Shown piece after piece: positions 1 through 7,282 of a stretch of 27,544 bases of DNA. Numbering within the stretch: the stretch's first letter is position 1; the number at the start of each line of letters is the position of its first letter. The notes beneath the pieces are model-generated. The model was given only the letters and a program-made list of their open reading frames with translations, did not search any database and was not told the origin of the DNA. The stretch is taken from the NCBI GenBank assembly GCA_021808425.1, contig JAKBBS010000023.1, forward strand, positions 1-27,544, given 5' to 3'. The position numbers and the translations under genes were made by a program. The stretch is from Actinomycetes bacterium (GTDB taxonomy: Bacteria > Actinomycetota > Acidimicrobiia > Acidimicrobiales > Palsa-688).

Positions 1-227
1 TGGGAGTGACCTTGAGGACTCTCTACCGCTTCATCGATGAGGGGCAGCTTCCCGCTTACAAGATGGGTCGTGTCATAAGAGTCCAGGCGACGGATATCAC
101 CGACTTCATCTCACGGATGAAGATCGAGCCCGGCACCTTGGAGCACCTTTATCCGGAACCGAAGCCCCGCGCTGCGCGCGAGGACGCCGAAACCGAGGAG
201 GCGACTCCCGCATTCCAGGAGGACTAA
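1..227 (+). CDS. BldC-like/excisionase-family DNA-binding protein (5' end cut off)
   Basis: The frame is open to the left edge, so the true start lies outside the window. What remains is the second half of a MerR/excisionase-type winged helix: the segment TLRTLYRFIDEGQLPAYKMG is the recognition helix and wing, followed by RVIRVQATDITDFI. Proteins of this fold (excisionase domain, BldC, Rv0500A) bind DNA as small proteins of about 70-80 residues and often act as transcriptional regulators in actinobacteria. The C-terminal 30 residues are acidic, proline-rich and probably disordered. The GTG at position 6 falls inside the conserved helix and should not be taken as the start. The Sm-like gene to the right is convergent. 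The family is clear; the target is unknown. Confidence 0.8.
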   Translation, partial: GVTLRTLYRFIDEGQLPAYKMGRVIRVQATDITDFISRMKIEPGTLEHLYPEPKPRAAREDAETEEATPAFQED

Positions 228-231
228 CGAC

Positions 232-351
232 GTGGGCCGCGAGGGGGCCGCTCGGAGGCGGTCGCCGTCGATGCGCAAAGCCTCGTCTTCAGCATATTTC
301 ACAGGCGATGACCGCCCCGAGTCGGATATGGGTGGTCGGACCCCGGATTGA
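232..351 (+). CDS. Candidate small basic ORF (39 aa), doubtful
   Basis: A 39-codon frame starts with GTG at 232, nine bases after a perfect AGGAGG at 217-222 that lies in the last codons of the excisionase-like gene. The product would be basic at its start (REGAARRRSPSMRK) and polar after that. In mycobacteria the excisionase-like gene is followed by the tiny ribosomal protein bS22 (Rv0500B), but this sequence does not resemble bS22. It also overlaps the 3' end of the opposite-strand Sm-like gene. The ribosome binding site is the only real support, and it may be coincidental. Confidence 0.2.
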   Translation: MGREGAARRRSPSMRKASSSAYFTGDDRPESDMGGRTPD

Positions 352-873
352 CCCCCGAACAGTTATGACGTCTTCGCCCATGGAGTCGAGGACTCCCCGG
401 ATGGTAGCCGACGACGTCGTGATGGCCACCGGGGCGCATTCTGAGCAAAGCAGGTCGAGCACGGTGGTGAATGTCACGTCGGGCGTGGCCGTACGACTAC
501 CGGCCGGCCTTCCCCGCCGATCCTGCGCGCTGCGGCCGACCTGCCTGATCGAAGTCAAGGACTCGATTCTAAGTAGCGCCGGCCGGCCGTTGCTCGCCTC
601 CACGGTGACGAAGTCCTTGGCGACTCCCACAAGGCGACCGGAGAGCTCGAAGGACCCTGCAGCTGCGATGATCGGCGTCGATCCTTCTGCAAGATCTACG
701 AGAAGCCCCTCCCAGGTGCCGACGCTCGCCGATCGCGCGAGAAGGTCGCGGGTGCGCGCCCTACCGGCGGCAGCGTCTGACACGCTCTGGAGCGCTCGCC
801 AGGCCCCGAGGTGGCTGAGAAGGTCGTCTACGGGGGACGATCCGGGGTCGCGTGGGCCGTCTTCGAGCGGCAT
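289..873 (-). CDS. Conserved actinobacterial protein with two Sm-like beta repeats
   Basis: The 194-residue product has an N-terminal helical part (about residues 15-60) and two similar beta-rich segments, about residues 66-110 (around FELSGRLVGVAKDFVTVEAS) and 146-193 (around IRGVLDSMGEDVITVRGS). Each has a G-x-L-x-x-V/M-G/D-x-D-x-V/I-T-V pattern, as in Sm-like barrels. Proteins of this layout recur in actinobacteria next to the BldC-like excisionase gene; that is from memory and the function is unknown. A minus-strand -10 (TACTCT) lies seven bases before the ATG at 873, so the transcript is probably leaderless. The overlapping plus-strand frame (308-892) has an arginine/serine-rich composition without folded-protein character and is taken as a shadow. 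Confidence 0.7.
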   Translation of the reverse strand: MPLEDGPRDPGSSPVDDLLSHLGAWRALQSVSDAAAGRARTRDLLARSASVGTWEGLLVDLAEGSTPIIAAAGSFELSGRLVGVAKDFVTVEASNGRPALLRIESLTSIRQVGRSAQDRRGRPAGSRTATPDVTFTTVLDLLCSECAPVAITTSSATIRGVLDSMGEDVITVRGSIRGPTTHIRLGAVIACEIC

Positions 874-880
874 TCAGGCG

Positions 881-886
881 AGAGTA
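881..886 (-). promoter_or_regulatory. -10 element of the Sm-like gene (leaderless)
   Basis: On the minus strand the hexamer is TACTCT, seven bases before the ATG at 873. This is the TANNNT spacing expected when transcription begins at or next to the start codon. Its TA pairs with the TA of the plus-strand -10 at 885-890. Confidence 0.5.
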
Positions 887-890
887 GTGT
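885..890 (+). promoter_or_regulatory. -10 element of the HIT gene (leaderless)
   Basis: TAGTGT lies six bases before the GTG at 897, with no Shine-Dalgarno sequence between. It overlaps the opposite-strand -10 by the TA at 885-886. Confidence 0.5.
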
Positions 891-896
891 GACCTC

Positions 897-1268
897 GTGG
901 ACTCCTGCATCTTCTGCCGTATCCTCGCCGGAGATCTGCCATCAAGGCAGGTGGCTTCGACGGAGCACACCTACGCTTTCTTCGACCTCAATCCCGCGGC
1001 CCCCGTGCATTTCCTGGTGATACCTCGAAGCCACATCGACAACGCTGCAGCGGTCGGCGCCGACCACGGTGAGATCCTCGCAGAGATGTTCACGACCGCC
1101 CGGGCGGGTGCGGAGGCACTCGGGATCGCTTCAGACGGCTACCGCTTGGTATTCAACGTAGGTAGGCACGCGCTCAACAGCGTCGGCCATCTCCACATGC
1201 ACGTCCTCGGGGGACAGCAGATGGGATGGCCGCCCGGTGTCGAGCCGATCCGGCTCGCAGCCCGTTGA
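897..1268 (+). CDS. hinT: HIT-family (histidine triad) nucleotide-binding protein
   Basis: The 123-residue protein is a typical HINT-type purine nucleoside phosphoramidase. The nucleotide-binding triad HLHMHVL is at residues 98-104 within VGHLHMHVLGGQQMGWPPG, which is the family signature. The N-terminal CIFCRILAGDLPS carries the two cysteines (residues 4 and 7) of zinc-binding HINT members. FLVIPRSHI matches the conserved strand before the middle helix. Expected activity is hydrolysis of AMP-lysine or aminoacyl-AMP type phosphoramidates in the cytosol. GTG 897 is chosen because TAGTGT lies six bases upstream. The gene heads a plus-strand run into phoH. Function is firm at family level; the gene symbol is by analogy. 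Confidence 0.9.
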   Translation: MDSCIFCRILAGDLPSRQVASTEHTYAFFDLNPAAPVHFLVIPRSHIDNAAAVGADHGEILAEMFTTARAGAEALGIASDGYRLVFNVGRHALNSVGHLHMHVLGGQQMGWPPGVEPIRLAAR

Positions 1269-1296
1269 GATCGGACGATCGAGTCAGAATATTGAA

Positions 1297-2349
1297 GTGC
1301 CTGCGACGGTAACGGTCACCATTCCCAACCATTTGATGCCCCGACTGGTCGGGCCGCTGAGCGAGAACCTTCGCCTGGTCGAGGACGCTTTCGCTGGAAC
1401 GTCGATTCACGCCAGAGGTAACGAGTTCACCATCGATGGCGACGACGCCGAGACAGCAGGACGGCTTTTCGACGAACTGCGACTCATCCTCGAGCAGGGT
1501 CAACCGGTCGATCCCCAAATGATCCAGCGGACAATCGACATGGTCCGTGCAAACGAGCGGCCATCCGAGGTCCTGTCCTCCGAGGTGCTCAAATCCTCGC
1601 GTGGCCGCTCTGTCAGGCCCAAAACCAGTGGACAGAAGCGCTACGCGGACGCCATCAGGGACAACATCGTGACGTTCGGGGTTGGACCTGCTGGCACCGG
1701 AAAGAGCTACCTTGCCGTCGCTCTCGCGATCCAGTCTCTTCAGGTGAAACTCGTCGACCGCATCATCTTGACGAGACCGGCGGTCGAGGCAGGCGAACGC
1801 CTCGGGTTCCTTCCGGGTGATCTCATGGCGAAGGTGGATCCTTACCTGCGGCCTCTCTACGACGCTCTGTACGACATGTTGGGTACCGAGACTTCCAGGA
1901 GGTTCCTCGAAGCGGGCACCGTCGAAGTGGCTCCGCTGGCGTACATGCGAGGGCGGACGCTCAACAACAGTTTCATCATTCTCGACGAGGCGCAGAACAC
2001 GACACCGGAGCAGATGAAGATGTTCCTGACCCGGATCGGTTTCGGTTCCAAGGTGGTTGTCACCGGCGACGACACGCAGGTCGACCTACCCGGCGGAAGA
2101 TCCGGGCTCACCGGGCTCGAGCGTACGTTGGCGGGAATCGACGGGTTGGCGTGGGTCCGGTTGGGCCGTCGTGACGTAGTGCGCCATAGGATAGTTGCCG
2201 ACATTGTGGGTGCCTACGACGCCGCTGAGAACCAGAATCGCACTACCAAGGAAGCAGACGCCACGGCCAAGGTGGACCGCGACGTTGTTGGCGGCACCTC
2301 TTCGACAAGCGGGTCGAGTGTGAGCACGCCCGCTTCTGTCCGGGCTTAA
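1297..2349 (+). CDS. phoH: PhoH-family ATPase (PhoH-like/YbeZ type)
   Basis: PhoH family P-loop NTPase, about 350 residues, the usual length for the YbeZ/PhoH-like group that works with YbeY in RNA metabolism. Walker A is GPAGTGKS (residues 130-137 from GTG 1297). Walker B is FIILDEAQ (227-234), followed by NTTPEQMKMFLTRIG and the sensor-like TGDDTQVDLP. The N-terminal 80 residues form the KH-like part (VTVTIPNHL to the RGNEFTIDG segment). The last 40 residues are serine/threonine-rich and probably disordered. The frame is open back to GTG 1237 inside the HIT gene. GTG 1297 is preferred because homology starts at VTVTIP and the intergenic gap then makes sense, but neither start has a good ribosome binding site. 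ybeY follows 13 bases later, the usual partner. Confidence 0.93.
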   Translation: MPATVTVTIPNHLMPRLVGPLSENLRLVEDAFAGTSIHARGNEFTIDGDDAETAGRLFDELRLILEQGQPVDPQMIQRTIDMVRANERPSEVLSSEVLKSSRGRSVRPKTSGQKRYADAIRDNIVTFGVGPAGTGKSYLAVALAIQSLQVKLVDRIILTRPAVEAGERLGFLPGDLMAKVDPYLRPLYDALYDMLGTETSRRFLEAGTVEVAPLAYMRGRTLNNSFIILDEAQNTTPEQMKMFLTRIGFGSKVVVTGDDTQVDLPGGRSGLTGLERTLAGIDGLAWVRLGRRDVVRHRIVADIVGAYDAAENQNRTTKEADATAKVDRDVVGGTSSTSGSSVSTPASVRA

Positions 2350-2353
2350 GGAG
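2348..2353 (+). promoter_or_regulatory. Ribosome binding site fixing the TTG start of ybeY
   Basis: AAGGAG overlaps the phoH stop codon and lies nine bases before TTG 2363, with a run of A between. It decides the start of ybeY and implies coupled translation with phoH. Confidence 0.6.
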
Positions 2354-2362
2354 AAAAAAAGA

Positions 2363-2902
2363 TTGCCTGCGTCTGTGTTCGTTGCTGACGAGCAGTCGGA
2401 TTTTCCCGTCGAGACCATGAAGTGGGTCGCTCTCGCCGAGGCGGTCCTTGCAGACGAAGGGGTTCGGGGCGATACGGAAGTATCCGTGCTGTTTGTCGAC
2501 GAGAACACCATCGCTGATCTGAACTCACGGTTTCTGTCCCGCCAGGGCCCCACCGACGTATTGGCGTTCCCGATAGACGACGAACCTGTCGAAGGCGGCC
2601 GCTCCCCTGACTCGGGAGGCAGCGGGCCGGGGTTCGCCGGCTCGCTCGACGATCTGCCCAGCCTTCTAGGCGACGTGGTCATATGCCCGTCAGTTGCGAA
2701 CAAAAATGCTCCTGAGCACGCCGGCACATACGACGACGAGATTGCACTCCTACTGGTTCACGGACTGCTTCATCTTCTCGGCCATGACCACGAGGAGCCC
2801 GACGAGGCTGAAGCGATGGAGGCGAAGGAGAAAGTCCTGCTTAGCCGCCATCACTCCACGCAAGCGACCGGCGGGTCACCGGGAGTCGAAGGGTCGCCTT
2901 GA
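2363..2902 (+). CDS. ybeY: Endoribonuclease YbeY (rRNA maturation factor)
   Basis: The metal-binding signature HGLLHLLGHDH (the family H-G-x-L-H-L-x-G-Y/H-D-H) is present around residues 133-143, giving the three zinc ligands of this single-strand-specific endoribonuclease used in 16S rRNA 3' end maturation and ribosome quality control. Upstream are VSVLFVDENTIADLN, the TDVLAFPID motif and LGDVVICP, all in the usual order. At 179 residues it is somewhat long: a glycine/serine-rich insertion of about 20 residues follows FPIDDE, and a 20-residue polar tail ends the protein. TTG 2363 is chosen because of the AAGGAG at 2348-2353. The TGA overlaps the TTG start of the next gene in a TTGA tetramer, so the genes are probably translationally coupled. 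Confidence 0.93.
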   Translation: MPASVFVADEQSDFPVETMKWVALAEAVLADEGVRGDTEVSVLFVDENTIADLNSRFLSRQGPTDVLAFPIDDEPVEGGRSPDSGGSGPGFAGSLDDLPSLLGDVVICPSVANKNAPEHAGTYDDEIALLLVHGLLHLLGHDHEEPDEAEAMEAKEKVLLSRHHSTQATGGSPGVEGSP

Positions 2903-4242
2903 AACCTCCAGGACTGGTCGCCGTCATCGCCTTCGACGGCGCGGACGCGGCGCTGCTGGCGCTCGTCGTTGTACTGATCGCCCTTACCGGGTTTCTTGCC
3001 ATGGCCGAGACTTCCCTCACGAGAATCTCGAAGGTGAAAGCCGTGGCGTTGGTCGAGGAGAAGCGGCGCGGGGCGCAAACGGTGCTGCGCCTCGTCGAGC
3101 AGATCGACAAGGTTCTGCCGGTGGTGCTATTCAGCCTCGAACTGTGCACGCTGGTGGCGGCGACGCTCGTCGGTGTACTCGCCGAGCACTTTCTCGGAGG
3201 TCTCGGCGTCGTGGCCGCGACCGCTTTCGAAGTGATAGTCGTGTTCGTCGTGGCTGAGCTCGCACCGAAGACGTGGGCGGTGGAGCGCCCCGAGAGGGCA
3301 GCGCTCTTTGCGGCTCCCGCGATCCGCCTCCTGGTGGCGTTTGCCCCTATCGGCTGGACCGCGAGGGCGTTGATAGCCGTCACCAATGGACTCCTGCCTG
3401 GTAAAGGAATCAAATCCGGTCCGTACACCTCAGACGAGATGCTCCGCGCCTTGGCTGACGAGGCCGCTCACGAGGATGTGATCGAACACTCCGAGGCAAC
3501 GCTCATCCATTCGATAATCGACTTCGGCGACACCGTCGTAAGGGAAGTGATGGTCCCACGACCTGACATGATCTCGGTGGAGTCGGGCTCGCGGATCACA
3601 CAGGTGCTCGACGTCGTGATACCCGCCGGTTTCTCAAGGATTCCCGTCTACGCACAGGGCATCGACGACATTGTCGGCGTCGTCCACGTCAAAGACCTGA
3701 TGCGCGCCGAGCGGGAGGGGAGCGGCGAGACCGAAGTCGCGGCGGTGATGCGGGGCGCCAACTTCACACCCGAAAGCAAACGTGTCTCGGAGCTGATGCG
3801 CGAGATGCAGGCAGGCAAGTTCCATATAGCGATCGTCGTGGACGAATACGGTGGGACAGCGGGCCTCGTAACGCTCGAGGATCTTCTGGAGGAGCTCGTC
3901 GGCGAGATCGTCGACGAGTACGACACAGAGTTGGTGGGCCCCGAGACTCTCGCAGACGGCACTCTCGTGGTCGAAGCGCGCACCCCGCTCGACGACCTCA
4001 ACGAGCTCCTCGAATCGCTCGGCCACCTGCCGCTACCCGAGAGCGACGACTGGGACACCGTCGGCGGACTTGTCTACTCGGCGCTGGGCCGCGTGCCAAA
4101 AGACGGTGAGACAGCGCAAGTCGCCGGTTACCGGCTCAGAGCGCAGGGCGTCCGTGGAAGACGGATCGGCTCGGTACGGGTCGAGGTCGAGGAAGGAAAC
4201 GACTCCGCTGGTTTGCTGAGCGGCGAGGGTGGCAGGAGTTGA
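2899..4242 (+). CDS. HlyC/CorC-family membrane protein with DUF21 and paired CBS domains
   Basis: The 447-residue protein has the standard layout of the hemolysin C/CorC group. An N-terminal DUF21 region holds hydrophobic segments at about residues 15-37, 70-90, 95-118 and 135-155, with AELAPKTWAVERPERA. Two CBS modules follow: VREVMVPRPDMISV to VVHVKDLM (about 213-265) and a second ending IAIVVDEYGGTAGLVTLEDL (about 310-330). A C-terminal CorC_HlyC domain (LVGPETLADGTLVVEAR to VRVEVEEG) completes it. Members are linked to magnesium or cobalt efflux and to membrane integrity; the substrate cannot be told here. TTG 2899 overlaps the ybeY stop (TTGA), with an AAGGG about five bases upstream. 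The gene ends in another TTGA overlap with era. The name hemolysin is historical. Confidence 0.9.
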   Translation: MKPPGLVAVIAFDGADAALLALVVVLIALTGFLAMAETSLTRISKVKAVALVEEKRRGAQTVLRLVEQIDKVLPVVLFSLELCTLVAATLVGVLAEHFLGGLGVVAATAFEVIVVFVVAELAPKTWAVERPERAALFAAPAIRLLVAFAPIGWTARALIAVTNGLLPGKGIKSGPYTSDEMLRALADEAAHEDVIEHSEATLIHSIIDFGDTVVREVMVPRPDMISVESGSRITQVLDVVIPAGFSRIPVYAQGIDDIVGVVHVKDLMRAEREGSGETEVAAVMRGANFTPESKRVSELMREMQAGKFHIAIVVDEYGGTAGLVTLEDLLEELVGEIVDEYDTELVGPETLADGTLVVEARTPLDDLNELLESLGHLPLPESDDWDTVGGLVYSALGRVPKDGETAQVAGYRLRAQGVRGRRIGSVRVEVEEGNDSAGLLSGEGGRS

Positions 4243-5078
4243 GATCAGGCTTTGCTGCTCTTGTCGGCCGCCCCAACGTAGGCAAGTCGACGCTGCTCAA
4301 CCGGATCCTCGGCACGAAAGTATCGATCACGTCGCGTGTGGCTCAAAGCACCCGGACACAGGTGAGGGGAGTCCTGACCCGGCCCGGCGCGCAGGTGGTA
4401 TTCGTCGACACCCCCGGCATCCACAAACCAAAGACGCTGCTCGGCGAACGCCTCAACGACGCGGCAGCCGACGGCATGGGCGGCGTGGACGTCACGCTCC
4501 TCGTAGTCGACGCTACGGCGTCGGTCGGCCACGGTGACCGCTTCGTAGCGAACATGACACCTGCAATGACGATATGCGTCGTCAACAAAATCGACTCCGC
4601 ACAGCGCAAGGACGTCCTCGATGCACTCCGGGCAGCCGACGCGCTCGCTCTCTTCCAGGAGATCTACCCGGTGTCGGCGAAGACCGGCGAAGGCGTCGAA
4701 GCGCTGGTCGAGGAGGTCATCGGCCGGATGCCCGAAGGGCCGCTGCTCTACCCGCCAGACATGGTCAGTGATATCCCTGAGGCGCTGTGGGTCGCGGATC
4801 TGGTTCGCGAACAGCTCTTGGCGGTTACGAGGGAAGAGGTGCCGCATTCGATTGCATGCAGGGTGACAGAATGGGAATGGCCTTTGATCCGCTGCGAGAT
4901 TCTCGTAGAGCGCGACTCCCAAAAGCCGATAGTAATAGGCCGGGGAGGTCAAACCCTCAAAGAAGTCGGCAGTCGGGTCCGTGCTCAACTGTCGCCCGGC
5001 GCCTATCTGGAACTGTTCGTAAAAGTCGACCCGAACTGGCAGAGCCGGCCGAAGGCGCTCGACCGCCTGGGTTACTGA
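4239..5078 (+). CDS. era: GTPase Era, 30S ribosome assembly factor
   Basis: All G motifs are visible: G1 GRPNVGKS (residues 10-17), G3 DTPG (57-60) followed by IHKPKTLLGERLN, G4 NKID (116-119) and G5 SAK (146-148). The C-terminal KH domain contains VERDSQKPIVIGRGGQTLKEVG and ends with VDPNWQSRPKALDRLGY, as in Era. Era binds 16S rRNA near its 3' end and couples GTP hydrolysis to 30S maturation. Its position after ybeY fits, since both act on the 16S rRNA 3' region. At 279 residues it is slightly shorter than E. coli Era (about 300). TTG 4239 is the only reasonable start in frame; an AGGAG abuts it directly, too close for normal spacing, so translation probably relies on coupling through the TTGA overlap with the upstream gene. 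Confidence 0.95.
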   Translation: MRSGFAALVGRPNVGKSTLLNRILGTKVSITSRVAQSTRTQVRGVLTRPGAQVVFVDTPGIHKPKTLLGERLNDAAADGMGGVDVTLLVVDATASVGHGDRFVANMTPAMTICVVNKIDSAQRKDVLDALRAADALALFQEIYPVSAKTGEGVEALVEEVIGRMPEGPLLYPPDMVSDIPEALWVADLVREQLLAVTREEVPHSIACRVTEWEWPLIRCEILVERDSQKPIVIGRGGQTLKEVGSRVRAQLSPGAYLELFVKVDPNWQSRPKALDRLGY

Positions 5079-5132
5079 CAAATCGCTGCTACTGGCAGGC
5101 TTCCGTCACTGGCAAATCCCGGCGGCGTGGCA

Positions 5133-7259
5133 TCACCGACCCCCGACCCCGGCTGATCCGGGCGGTACCCCCTCCTTGGAGGCTTCCCGGGTGAGAGCGA
5201 GAAAAGCCTCCACTTCACTCCTGTGGCGTGTGCGTCTCATCGGCGGGAGCGCCCCGATAAGCGTCCAGCGGTAGCGCGCTCGTGCCAGGCGGGTGTCGAA
5301 GACGGCGACCACCCCTCGATCCGCGCGCGACCGGATGAGCCTTCCCGTGCCCTGCGCCAGCATCGCCGCAGCGCGCGGCAAATCGATCAGCTCAAACGCG
5401 CCCCTGCCTGCCTTGGCGCGTCTCGCAACAAGCAACGGATCGTCGGGACGCGAGAATGGGATGCGGTCTATCGTCACCAGCGAAAGCGACGGGCCGGGCA
5501 CGTCGACACCCTGCCAAAAGCCCATCGTGGCGAAAAGGCACGAAGTCTCGTGCGAAGCGAAGCGTGCTACCAGCGCCGGTTTGGGCAGGTCGGACTGAGT
5601 GAGGATCTCCCACTCGACTCGCCGCCCGACTTCGAGCGCGGCGCTGCGCATAGCACGCCACGAGGTGAAAAGCGCGAGGGTACGCCCGTGCGCCGCATTG
5701 ATGAGCTCGACGAGCTCGTCGTGCATGGCCGCCTCGAAATTCGTGTCCCTTGGATCGGGAAGCTGAAGCGGGCAGTAAAGGAGCGCCTGTTCGTCGTACT
5801 CGAACGGGTTTCCGACGTCGCGCTGGTCGAACGACCCAGGGGGAAGCCCCACGCGTTCGGCTAGTCGCGGAGGGATCGTGGCGCTCGTAAGGATGGCGGT
5901 GGGAGCGTCCTGCTTGCTCCAGAGCCGCTCGTGAAGCCGCGCCCCTACGTCGAGCGGAGCGACGCGCGCGAGGTGGCCTCCCGAAGCTTCCTCGACCCAC
6001 GCGACGTCGTCCTCGGATACCCCGAGAATCGTCTCCAGGTCACTCTGCAGGTGCGTCAAAGCCTTCTCCGCCCGAGCGAAGCGGGCGCCGGCCCCCGGCT
6101 GAACCTCGCCCGGGGAACCGGCCGACGCAGAGGAACCGGCCCCTACCTGGCTGCCGGGCGCTCGCGCTGACCGGCGAAGCTCGCCGCCCAGGCGTGCGAG
6201 GCGCTCGCGGATCAACGTCATGCGGCTCACGACGTCCGCTTCGAGGGGAGTAGGGATAGCCCGGCCGGACCACGAACCGGCGACCTCGTCGAAGATGACG
6301 GCGCACTCCTCTACGGCGATAGCCGCCGACGGGTCGTCGATGAGAGCCCTGCAGGTGCGACCGACGCTGGCGAAGCGTCCGCCGCCGAGCTCGACCCCGA
6401 ACGCCGCAGTAGCGATGTCCTCTAGCTCGTGGGCTTCGTCAATCACGACGACGTCGTGAGCTGCGAGAAGTTCCCCGTCGGAGGCGAGAGACGTGGCGTA
6501 GAGGTGCGTGTTGACGACCACGACGTCTGCGAGGCCCGCCTGCTCCCGGGCCTTCTCCGCGAAGCAATCCCCCCCGGACGGGCAGCGGGTGGCGCCGGGG
6601 CAGTCACGGTAGGAGACGCTCACCTGAGCCCATGCAACGTCGCTCGGTTCGAAGTCGAGCTCGGCCCTGTCACCTGATGTCGTCCGATGCTCCGCCCAGT
6701 CCGCGAGGCGTTTTACTTCGCGCCCGAGGACACCGAGCCCCGAGTCGGGAGGAGCGGAACCGGCTGCGGCCGGGGCGGAGCCGACCAGACCGCCCTCGAG
6801 GGTCAGCTGCTCGCCCGACGTGGTCAGCTCGCGGACGCGCTGGCGACACGCGTAGTTGGATCGGCCCTTAAGGACTGCGAACTCGAAAGGAACGCCCAGC
6901 GACTCCGCAAGCGCCGGAAGGTCCCGGGTGGCGAGCTGATCCTGGAGCGCTTTCGTTGCGGTGGACACCACGACTTTCGCTCCCAGGGCTAGGGCCGGGA
7001 CCATGTAGGCGAGGCTTTTTCCTGTACCTGTTCCGGCCTGGACCACCAGGTGGCGTCGCTCGTCGATGGAAGCCGCGACAGCCTCCGCCATTTCCCGCTG
7101 GCTCGGGCGCTCCTCGCTGCCGGGCAGGCTGCCGGTGGCTTTCGCCATGGCGGCCTCGACGAGGGATTTAACAGACGGCTTGGTCACGAGCGAGGGTCCG
7201 GCCGCGCGAGTGGGCGTCGTCGAGGGTCCGTCATCGTCGAAGAGTCTGACGCAAATCAC
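5133..7259 (-). CDS. dinG: DinG/XPD-family ATP-dependent helicase with iron-sulfur cluster
   Basis: Superfamily 2 helicase of the DinG type, 708 residues if GTG 7259 is used. Motif I is QAGTGTGKS (about residues 74-82), with ERPSQREMAEAVA as the Q-motif-like region before it. The DEAH box VVVIDEAHELEDIA is at 274-277. Four cysteines (138, 220, 226, 232; NYAC, then DCPGATRCPSGGDC) match the 4Fe-4S domain of XPD/DinG helicases. The C-terminal motif VI is QGTGRLIRSRADRG. DinG unwinds DNA-RNA hybrids and forked DNA with 5'-3' polarity. The gene opposes its neighbours: convergent with era, divergent from uppS. Start choice is uncertain: GTG 7259 has TAGCCC six bases upstream, while GTG 7187 and ATG 7148 are closer to the point where family homology begins. 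Confidence 0.9.
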   Translation of the reverse strand: MICVRLFDDDGPSTTPTRAAGPSLVTKPSVKSLVEAAMAKATGSLPGSEERPSQREMAEAVAASIDERRHLVVQAGTGTGKSLAYMVPALALGAKVVVSTATKALQDQLATRDLPALAESLGVPFEFAVLKGRSNYACRQRVRELTTSGEQLTLEGGLVGSAPAAAGSAPPDSGLGVLGREVKRLADWAEHRTTSGDRAELDFEPSDVAWAQVSVSYRDCPGATRCPSGGDCFAEKAREQAGLADVVVVNTHLYATSLASDGELLAAHDVVVIDEAHELEDIATAAFGVELGGGRFASVGRTCRALIDDPSAAIAVEECAVIFDEVAGSWSGRAIPTPLEADVVSRMTLIRERLARLGGELRRSARAPGSQVGAGSSASAGSPGEVQPGAGARFARAEKALTHLQSDLETILGVSEDDVAWVEEASGGHLARVAPLDVGARLHERLWSKQDAPTAILTSATIPPRLAERVGLPPGSFDQRDVGNPFEYDEQALLYCPLQLPDPRDTNFEAAMHDELVELINAAHGRTLALFTSWRAMRSAALEVGRRVEWEILTQSDLPKPALVARFASHETSCLFATMGFWQGVDVPGPSLSLVTIDRIPFSRPDDPLLVARRAKAGRGAFELIDLPRAAAMLAQGTGRLIRSRADRGVVAVFDTRLARARYRWTLIGALPPMRRTRHRSEVEAFLALTREASKEGVPPGSAGVGGR

Positions 7260-7265
7260 CTTTGC

Positions 7266-7271
7266 GGGCTA
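7266..7271 (-). promoter_or_regulatory. Possible -10 of the dinG-like gene (weak)
   Basis: On the minus strand TAGCCC lies six bases before GTG 7259. It keeps the TA of the TANNNT pattern but has C in the last position. Its TA is the same dinucleotide used by the uppS -10. Confidence 0.3.
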
Positions 7272-7275
7272 CCGT
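7270..7275 (+). promoter_or_regulatory. -10 element of uppS (leaderless)
   Basis: TACCGT lies seven bases before GTG 7283. This favours that GTG over the in-frame TTG 7262 and GTG 7274, which it contains or follows. Confidence 0.42.
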
Positions 7276-7282
7276 GACAGGC

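Noticed and set aside
308..892. A 194-codon plus-strand frame exactly opposite the Sm-like gene
   Set aside because: Its composition is Arg/Ser/Pro-rich without hydrophobic pattern, it has no promoter or ribosome binding site, and the minus-strand product has clear repeats. Long antisense frames are expected at this GC content.
1237..1296. A longer PhoH start at GTG 1237, overlapping the HIT gene by 32 bases
   Set aside because: The extra 20 residues are polar and not conserved in the family. No ribosome binding site supports it. It remains possible.
2590..2660. Gly/Ser-rich insertion in YbeY as a possible sign of fusion or frameshift
   Set aside because: The frame is intact and the catalytic motif follows normally. 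Such loops occur in actinobacterial YbeY proteins.
4245..5081. A 278-codon minus-strand frame covering almost all of era
   Set aside because: It mirrors the era reading frame and has no recognisable domain. It is a codon-bias shadow.
5079..5132. Terminator between the convergent era and dinG-like genes
   Set aside because: Only a short direct repeat (ACTGGCA twice) is visible. There is no stem with a T run.
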